The notes under the pieces were generated by a model. The model made no database searches. It was not told the DNA's origin and saw only the letters and a list, made by a program, of their open reading frames with translations. Below, piece by piece: positions 58,920 to 64,000 of a stretch of DNA of 64,000 nucleotides. The translations under genes and the position numbers were made by a program. The DNA lies in assembly GCA_003246625.1 (NCBI GenBank), contig QJZR01000012.1, forward strand, positions 434,001 to 498,000, given 5' to 3'. Within the stretch, counting starts at the first letter, position 1; each line of letters starts with the position of its first letter. This DNA comes from Alphaproteobacteria bacterium. GTDB taxonomy: Bacteria; Pseudomonadota; Alphaproteobacteria; Rhodospirillales; Rhodospirillaceae.

Positions 58920-59918
58920 TCAGACCAGACCCCGCCGCCGCAGCTCGGCGGCGATCTCCACCGCGGCGTTGAGCGGCGAAGTCGCCAACCCCGGCAAGGC
59001 GGCGGCCGCCGCCGCCGCGTCCTCCAGACGAAGCGCGCGGTGCGCCGCGACCAGGGCGTCGTGCAGGCGCGCGTGCTTGGCCGAGGTTTCCTCGGCCGGA
59101 GCGTCGATCAGCACCGGACAGGCGGTGCCGCAGGCCTCGGACACCATCGACATCGAATCGCCGGTCACCACCACCGCGTCGGCCCAGGCCAGCATTCCGA
59201 AGTAGGGATTCTCCCCGGCGTCGCCCCAGCGATAGGCCCAAACCCCAGGCGGCAGCTCGGCGAACACCGCCGCCTCCGCCGCGCGGCCGGTGCGGCGCGA
59301 GGTGGTGACGAGCAGGCTTCCCCCCAGTCGCGCCGACAGTTCGGCCAGGCCGCGCCCCAGGCGGGCGGCGCGGGCGACGGAAAACGGCGTCGCCTTGGTG
59401 GTGCCGCCGACCAGAACCGCCAGACGCGGCGCGGCGAGCACGCCCAGGGTTTCCGCCCAGTCGGCGCGCGCCCGGGCCAGCTTCGCCGCGGTCACCCGAT
59501 GCGGCGAACCGGTGATGCGCAGGATGTTGCCGCCGTCGGGACACGACAGGTCGTGGGTCGGCACCGCGATCAGGTCGAAGTCGCCGCGCCCCGGCCAGCC
59601 CGGATCCATGACCTGGCACAGGGCGCAGGTCTGCCCGGCCCGCGCCGCCCGTGCCTTGATCCAGCGCGCCACCGGGGCGAGTCTCCGCCCCGCCGCGACG
59701 ACCAGGCGCGGCCAGCCCCGTTCCCCCGGCCGCGGCCGCGAAGCGGGGGTGCAGCCGAGCAGGCTGGCGCCGCGCAGAAGATTCGGCAGCCGCGCCGCGG
59801 CGGCATAGGCAACCGGCTTTTCGACGAAGGGTTCGCCCAACGCCTCGGCGACACCCAGGGATTGCGCCGAGTTGCCCGCACGGTCGTCGATCAGAACCCA
59901 GATGTCACGGCCGTCCAC
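58920..59918 (-). CDS. ELM1/DUF1022 family protein
   Basis: A 332-residue protein of the mitochondrial fission ELM1 (DUF1022) family: IWVLIDDRAGNSAQSLGVAEALG, LVVAAGRRLAPVARWI, DFDLIAVPTHD, NILRITGSPHRVT, AVLVGGTTKATPF and VVTGDSMSMVSEACGTACPVLI, where the GDSxSMxSE motif resembles GT-B nucleotide-sugar sites. The bacterial role is unsettled, perhaps a glycosyltransferase. Its 3' end abuts hemN convergently. Confidence 0.9.
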   Translation of the reverse strand: MDGRDIWVLIDDRAGNSAQSLGVAEALGEPFVEKPVAYAAAARLPNLLRGASLLGCTPASRPRPGERGWPRLVVAAGRRLAPVARWIKARAARAGQTCALCQVMDPGWPGRGDFDLIAVPTHDLSCPDGGNILRITGSPHRVTAAKLARARADWAETLGVLAAPRLAVLVGGTTKATPFSVARAARLGRGLAELSARLGGSLLVTTSRRTGRAAEAAVFAELPPGVWAYRWGDAGENPYFGMLAWADAVVVTGDSMSMVSEACGTACPVLIDAPAEETSAKHARLHDALVAAHRALRLEDAAAAAAALPGLATSPLNAAVEIAAELRRRGLV

Positions 59919-60058
59919 GGCATCGCCCTTCCCTGTCCGCGCGGCGTCGATCCCTTCGCCACGTTACCTCTTTCCGCAAGCGATAGCCCTTTTCAGGGCC
60001 GAAAAAAAGCCGTATATCGGCGAACGCATTCCCCGACCCGGCCATGGAAGGAAAACCG

Positions 60059-60760
60059 ATGTCCACCGCTTCCCGTACCTCCGAACAGCGTCGCACCGGA
60101 CAGACCGTCGCGCACATCCTGATGGAGATCGGCGCCGTCAACTTCCGTCCCGAGGATCCCTACACCCTGACCTCCGGCTGGGTCAGCCCGGTCTACATCG
60201 ACTGCCGCAAGGTGATCTCGTTCCCCCGCGCGCGGAAGGAAATCACCGAACACGCGAAGCAGATGGTGTTCAGCAAGATCGGTTTCGAATCGATCGACGC
60301 CATCGCCGGCGGCGAGACCGCGGGCATCCCCTACGCCTCCTGGCTGGCCGACTCCATGGAACAGCCCATGCTCTACGTCCGCAAGAAGGCGAAGGGTTTC
60401 GGCCGTAACGCGCAGATCGAAGGCGATCCCCGCCCCGGGCAGCGGGTGCTGCTGGTCGAGGATCTGGCCACCGACGGCGCCAGCAAGATCAATTTCGTCA
60501 ACGCCCTGCGTAACGCCGACCTGCAGTGCGCCCACGCCCTGGTGGTGTTCTTCTACGGCGTCTTCCCCGGCGCCCTGAAGCTGCTGGAGGAAAGCGGCGT
60601 CACCCTGCACTATCTGGCCACCTGGTGGGACGTTCTGGAAGCGGCGGAAGACGGCGGCTATTTCTCGAAGGAAGCGATCCAGGAAGTCCGCGCCTTCCTG
60701 CACGACCCGGTGGAATGGTCGACGCGCCACGGCGGCCGCGGCCCCGGCGCCGCCTCCTGA
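60059..60760 (+). CDS. pyrE: Orotate phosphoribosyltransferase
   Basis: A 233-residue type I PRTase: YTLTSGWVSPVYIDCRKVISFPRAR, AGGETAGIPYASWLAD, YVRKKAKGFGRNAQIEG and the PRPP loop VLLVEDLATDGASK (acid pair ED). It makes OMP in pyrimidine synthesis. The ATG at 60059 behind GGAAGGAAAA is preferred over that at 60044. A terminator follows the stop. Confidence 0.93.
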   Translation: MSTASRTSEQRRTGQTVAHILMEIGAVNFRPEDPYTLTSGWVSPVYIDCRKVISFPRARKEITEHAKQMVFSKIGFESIDAIAGGETAGIPYASWLADSMEQPMLYVRKKAKGFGRNAQIEGDPRPGQRVLLVEDLATDGASKINFVNALRNADLQCAHALVVFFYGVFPGALKLLEESGVTLHYLATWWDVLEAAEDGGYFSKEAIQEVRAFLHDPVEWSTRHGGRGPGAAS

Positions 60761-60770
60761 CCGGCAACGA

Positions 60771-60799
60771 AAAAGGCCCCCGGAAACCGGGGGCCTTTT
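60771..60799. terminator. Bidirectional terminator between pyrE and the ketopantoate reductase gene
   Basis: A 13-bp perfect stem AAAAGGCCCCCGG / CCGGGGGCCTTTT with a 3-nt loop, between two convergent genes. Confidence 0.85.
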
Positions 60800-60818
60800 C
60801 CTTTCGGTGACGACGCGC

Positions 60819-61766
60819 TCACGACCACAGTTTCAGCGCGGTATAGATGGCGTCGTGCATCGGCGTCGGAATGTTGTTTTCGTGGCCGAAGCGGCTGACC
60901 GTGCCCGACAGCCACGGCACTTCCAGCCGCTTGCCCTGCAACATGTCGGTCAGCATCGAGGTTCCCATCGACGGCGGCATCGCCGCGAACATCTGCATGA
61001 TGGTGTCCTTGAGCGTGGGCTCCAGCTTCACCCCCTTGCTCGCGGAAACCTTGATCACCTCGACGATGGCGGCCTCCAGCATCGCCCGGGTGTCGGGGTC
61101 GGAGAGGATTTCGCCCAACGGACGCCGCAGCAACGCGGCCATGCCGGACAACGGCGCCAGATAGGCGAACTTCTTCCAGATCTCCATGCGGATGTCGTCG
61201 CTGACCGACGCTTCCAGACCGGCCTCGACGATGACGTCCTTGATCGCCTCGGCGCGAAGCTGCGGCGCGCTTTCCGGCATCGCCTCGCCCTGGGCGGTGG
61301 CGCCGGGGGCGAACCGGCCGACGATGAAGCGGCCCCAACGGCCGATCTGGTGAATGATGCCGGGGGTTTCGATGAACGACATGGTATAGGCGACGCCGCC
61401 CAGAACCATGTCGGGGCCGAACGCCTTCATCAGCGGTTCGGCGGCGGTCAGACCGTTCTGGAGCGAAACCAGCACCGTGCCCGCGCCGACCATCGGCGGG
61501 ATCAGCTTGATCGCTTCGTCGCTGTCGTACAGCTTGACGGTCAGGAACACCACGTCGCAGGCGCCGACCTCCTCGGGATTATCCGTCACCTGCGGATGGG
61601 AAAGGAACGTGTTGCCGAATGCCTCGCTTTTCACGGTCAGCCCGGACAGACGCATCGCCTTCATCTGGTTGTCACGCGCGATGAAGTGCACGTCCTGGCC
61701 GGTTGCCGCCAGCTTGGCCCCCAGGAAGCCACCGACCGAACCCGCACCGAAAATGCCGATCTTCAT
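60819..61766 (-). CDS. panE: 2-dehydropantoate 2-reductase
   Basis: A 315-residue ketopantoate reductase: NADP motif IGIFGAGSVGGFLGAKLAATG, VVFLTVKLYDSDEAI, LVSLQNGL, and the C-terminal helix DIRMEIWKKFAYLAPLSG containing the catalytic Lys, then EVPWLSGTVSRFGHENNIPTP. It makes pantoate for CoA synthesis, although some paralogues act on other 2-oxo acids. Confidence 0.9.
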   Translation of the reverse strand: MKIGIFGAGSVGGFLGAKLAATGQDVHFIARDNQMKAMRLSGLTVKSEAFGNTFLSHPQVTDNPEEVGACDVVFLTVKLYDSDEAIKLIPPMVGAGTVLVSLQNGLTAAEPLMKAFGPDMVLGGVAYTMSFIETPGIIHQIGRWGRFIVGRFAPGATAQGEAMPESAPQLRAEAIKDVIVEAGLEASVSDDIRMEIWKKFAYLAPLSGMAALLRRPLGEILSDPDTRAMLEAAIVEVIKVSASKGVKLEPTLKDTIMQMFAAMPPSMGTSMLTDMLQGKRLEVPWLSGTVSRFGHENNIPTPMHDAIYTALKLWS

Positions 61767-61933
61767 GTTGTGATCCTCCGTTCGGATTGTTCCGTCGCTC
61801 CGGCGGAATTGGCGCTGAAGGCGCCGTCACGGCCGCAAATGGCCGCGATTCACGGGAAGAGGAACCCCCCTTTCCCTACTTCTGATATAGGTTATCACCA
61901 TTATTTTTACAGGCTTTTCCCGCAAAAAAGCAC

Positions 61934-61964
61934 GCCGGGCGCGTCCTTGAGGGACGCGCCCGGC
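61934..61964 (-). terminator. Terminator after the universal stress protein gene
   Basis: A 13-bp perfect stem GCCGGGCGCGTCC and complement with a 5-nt loop; on the reverse strand followed by TGCTTTTTT. Confidence 0.85.
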
Positions 61965-61993
61965 GGCGATGGGAAATAACGACGGAAGCCGCG

Positions 61994-62830
61994 TCAGTGC
62001 GACATCAGCACCGGCACCGTCATATTGCCGAGAAGGTGGCGGGTAACGCCGCCCAGGATCAGTTCGCGCAACCGCGAGCGGCCATAGGCGCCGGTCACCA
62101 ACAGATCGACGCTGTCGTCGGCGGCGCGCGACAGCAGGATCGCGCCGACGTTCATGTCCTCGGCATAGACGGTCTTGGCGGTGGCGGTGACGCCATGCCG
62201 CGACAGGTGGGCGCAGATCGCCGAACACGGAATGTCGCCATGCACGCCCTCGGCGTCCTGGGGATTGGCGGCGACCACCGTCACCGACTTGGCGGTCTTG
62301 AGGAACGGCAGGGAGTCGTGAATGGCGCGCACCGATTCCCGGCTGGCATTCCAGGCGCACATCACGGTGTCGCCGATGGTGGGGAAGGTTCCGGCATAGG
62401 GCACCACCAGAACCGGGCGCCCGGCGTCCATCACCACGTTGTCGGCCAACGCCATTTCGCCTTCGCGGTGTTCTTCGTCGGGGTTGAACTGGCCGATCAC
62501 CACCAGGTCGACGTACTTCGAATGCAGACAGACCGTCTCGATCATGTCGCCTTCGTCGCAGCGCCACTCGCCCGACCGCCCCGCCTTGGCGCAACGGTCC
62601 AGGAAGTCCTTGCGCACCGCCATTTCCTCGCGCTCGGCGACGCGTTTCTGGGTCTCGTAAACGTCGGGACCGATCTGGGCGGCGACGAAATGCGGAACAT
62701 AGGGAAGCGACCGCACGAAGAGGCCGATGACGCGGGCGTCGAACTTCGCCGCCAGACGCAGGGCGACCTCGATCCGCTCGCCGCACGCCGTTCCGGGATC
62801 CAAGTGAACCAGAATGTCCTTGATGCTCAT
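61994..62830 (-). CDS. Tandem-domain universal stress protein
   Basis: A 278-residue protein with two Usp domains, the first about 1-150 (MSIKDILVHLDPGTACGERIEVAL) and the second about 160-278, which keeps the nucleotide-binding loop GAYGRSRLRELILGGVTRHLL. The first domain lacks the G-2x-G-9x-G pattern. Usp proteins bind ATP or other ligands and respond to starvation and stress. The start ATG 62828-62830 matches the family N-terminus. Confidence 0.9.
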   Translation of the reverse strand: MSIKDILVHLDPGTACGERIEVALRLAAKFDARVIGLFVRSLPYVPHFVAAQIGPDVYETQKRVAEREEMAVRKDFLDRCAKAGRSGEWRCDEGDMIETVCLHSKYVDLVVIGQFNPDEEHREGEMALADNVVMDAGRPVLVVPYAGTFPTIGDTVMCAWNASRESVRAIHDSLPFLKTAKSVTVVAANPQDAEGVHGDIPCSAICAHLSRHGVTATAKTVYAEDMNVGAILLSRAADDSVDLLVTGAYGRSRLRELILGGVTRHLLGNMTVPVLMSH

Positions 62831-62940
62831 GAGTACCCTCCGTGACCTTATCGCCTTGACCTTTTCATGGTACTCCGTCCGCCGCCCCGCCGCGAGGGGA
62901 ATCACGCGTCGAAACAAAGACGTAACCCGGATGCGACGGC

Positions 62941-63900
62941 CTACCTGGCGGCGTCGCCGCCGACTTCGGGGGAAACCACGCGATCCTCGACCGCCAGTTC
63001 GGTGACCGGCTCGACGACGCCGATCGGGTCCAGATGGACGATCACCTCGGCGGGGGCGAAGGCGGCGGCGACCGCGTCCTCGACCCTTTGCGCGATGTCG
63101 TGCGCCGCGGTCAGGCGCATCGAGCCCTCGACCTCGAGATGCAACTGGATGAACCGGTTAGGGCCGGACATGCGGGTGCGCAGATCGTGCAGCGCCAAGG
63201 CGCCGCCTTCCGCCAGGACGACCTCGGCCAGACGGGCGCGGTCGGCCTCGGGCATTTCCTTGTCCATCAACTGGTCGAAGGCGACGACGCCGATTCCCCA
63301 GGCGTTGATCGCCAGATAGGCGGAAATCAGCAGGGCGAAGGCCGAATCGGCCCACACCCAGCCGAGCCAGCGGTTGAGCAGAAACGCGACGATGACGCTG
63401 GCGTTGACCAGGATGTCGCCGGTGTAATGGGCGGAATCCGCGCCGATCGCCAACGACTGAGTCTGCCGCACCACGTAACGCTGGAAAGCCACCAGCAGCG
63501 CGGTCGCCGCCATCGAGAACAGCATCACGCCGATACCCACCGCCTCGCGCGTCACCGCCACCGGGTTGACCACGCGCTGCGCCGCCTCCAGCGCCAGGAA
63601 AACCGCCGAACCGGCGATGAAGGCGGCCTGCGCCAAGCCCGCCACCGATTCCGCCTTGCCGTGGCCGAAGCGATGCTCGTGGTCGGCGGGTTGCAGGGCA
63701 TGGCGCACCGCCATCATGTTGACCAGCGAGGCCGCCGCGTCGAGGCTGGAATCGACCAGACTGGCCAACAGGGCCAGCGACCCGGTGCTGAGCCAGGCCA
63801 CCAGCTTGACCGCGATCAGCAAGGTCGCGGTGCCGACCGCGGCGATGGTCGCCAGATGCATCAGCCGGTGGGCGCGCGGCATATCCTTGGGGAACGGCAT
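62941..63900 (-). CDS. Cation diffusion facilitator (FieF-type)
   Basis: A 319-residue CDF transporter with six membrane helices. The site A ligands appear as SSLDAAASLVN and ADSAHYTGDILVN (HxxxD), with HEHRFGHGKAESVAG in the cytoplasmic loop, and a C-terminal domain of about 85 residues with HLDP. It exports Fe2+ or Zn2+ using the proton gradient. The metal cannot be told from sequence alone. Confidence 0.92.
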   Translation of the reverse strand: MPFPKDMPRAHRLMHLATIAAVGTATLLIAVKLVAWLSTGSLALLASLVDSSLDAAASLVNMMAVRHALQPADHEHRFGHGKAESVAGLAQAAFIAGSAVFLALEAAQRVVNPVAVTREAVGIGVMLFSMAATALLVAFQRYVVRQTQSLAIGADSAHYTGDILVNASVIVAFLLNRWLGWVWADSAFALLISAYLAINAWGIGVVAFDQLMDKEMPEADRARLAEVVLAEGGALALHDLRTRMSGPNRFIQLHLEVEGSMRLTAAHDIAQRVEDAVAAAFAPAEVIVHLDPIGVVEPVTELAVEDRVVSPEVGGDAAR

Positions 63901-63909
63901 CGCGCCCTC

Positions 63910-64000
63910 CTAGGGGTAAAGTTTCTCGACCGTCCAACCGCCATCGGCGCGGTGATAGACGTTGCGGTCGTGCAGACGGAACGTTTTGTCCTGCCAGAAC
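63910..64000 (-). CDS. pdxH: Pyridoxamine 5'-phosphate oxidase, C-terminal end only
   Basis: The last 29 codons are present; the start lies beyond the right edge. FWQDKTFRLHDRNVYHR and GGWTVEKLYP match the conserved PdxH C-terminus, where RLHDR contacts PLP and the final residues are E-x-L-x-P. It makes pyridoxal phosphate. Confidence 0.8.
   Translation of the reverse strand, partial: FWQDKTFRLHDRNVYHRADGGWTVEKLYP

Noticed and set aside
1-64000. CRISPR arrays, rRNA operons and insertion sequences
   Set aside because: No spaced direct repeats, no rRNA-like sequence and no transposase with terminal repeats were seen.

Overview
The window is high-GC chromosomal DNA that looks like a facultatively anaerobic alphaproteobacterium of the Rhodospirillales type. 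This is an inference from gene content: an NDUFA12-type complex I accessory gene followed by mlaD and DUF2155 genes, an adenosylcobalamin-dependent ribonucleotide reductase, an ELM1-family gene, a KorAB 2-oxoacid:ferredoxin oxidoreductase with ferredoxin and a ferritin-like partner, and oxygen-independent HemN. The tRNA-His gene encodes a canonical G-1:C73 pair, which argues against the alphaproteobacterial orders that lost it.

Left chromosomal part (1-28051). nrdJ (cut by the window edge), NDUFA12, two tandem mlaD-like genes, DUF2155, two small hydrolases, a DEAD-box helicase and a SlyB-like lipoprotein. Then come ferredoxin, korAB and a ferritin-like gene, an lrgAB/cidAB pair, a DMT exporter, a DUF4405/PepSY-like secreted protein/two-component cluster, MscS and a GT2 glycosyltransferase. 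A tetR-MFP-RND efflux operon, a flavin monooxygenase-DUF6314 pair and rfbBD follow, then three small uncharacterised genes.

Integrated element (28052-38522). A 10.5 kb island sits in the 3' end of tRNA-Ser(GCU). A 19-bp direct repeat (attL/attR) equals the last 18 nt of the tRNA including CCA plus one base. A tyrosine integrase lies next to attL. Both ends carry the same tandem pair of a 13-bp unit at nearly equal distance from the core, which look like integrase arm sites. Inside there are no recognisable capsid, terminase, portal or tail genes. Instead there are a small serine recombinase, four antirepressor-type genes (P22_AR_N, Rha, BRO-N, BRO-N) in 3.3 kb, and a small protein with a likely Cys-His-Asp papain-like triad. 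There are also a ribbon-helix-helix-like protein, RNase HI, a two-HTH protein, several small membrane proteins, and a reverse-strand block of three exported proteins (BamE-like lipoprotein, DUF4823 lipoprotein, endonuclease I). Palindromic operators, a repeated intergenic motif and terminators directly upstream of genes are scattered through it. It resembles a phage satellite or stripped prophage specialised for regulation; this is the main candidate for an undescribed system.

Right chromosomal part (38505-64000). tRNA-Ser, a divergent oxyR/dps pair, an acetyl-CoA hydrolase/CoA-transferase, tRNA-Glu, a GNAT acetyltransferase, then recJ, glpX, hom and an alanine/LL-DAP-type aminotransferase on one strand. 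Next come an OmpA-type lipoprotein, a gamma-carbonic anhydrase, argC, a PleD-type diguanylate cyclase and rplM-rpsI. A catalytically dead phosphohexomutase-like protein, a CoA-binding protein, a coiled-coil membrane protein, tRNA-His, a hyi-like isomerase, hemN, an ELM1-family gene, pyrE, a ketopantoate reductase, a tandem universal stress protein, a CDF transporter and the 3' end of pdxH complete the window.

All coordinates and motifs were read by eye from the sequence; family names come from recognised motifs and not from database searches.
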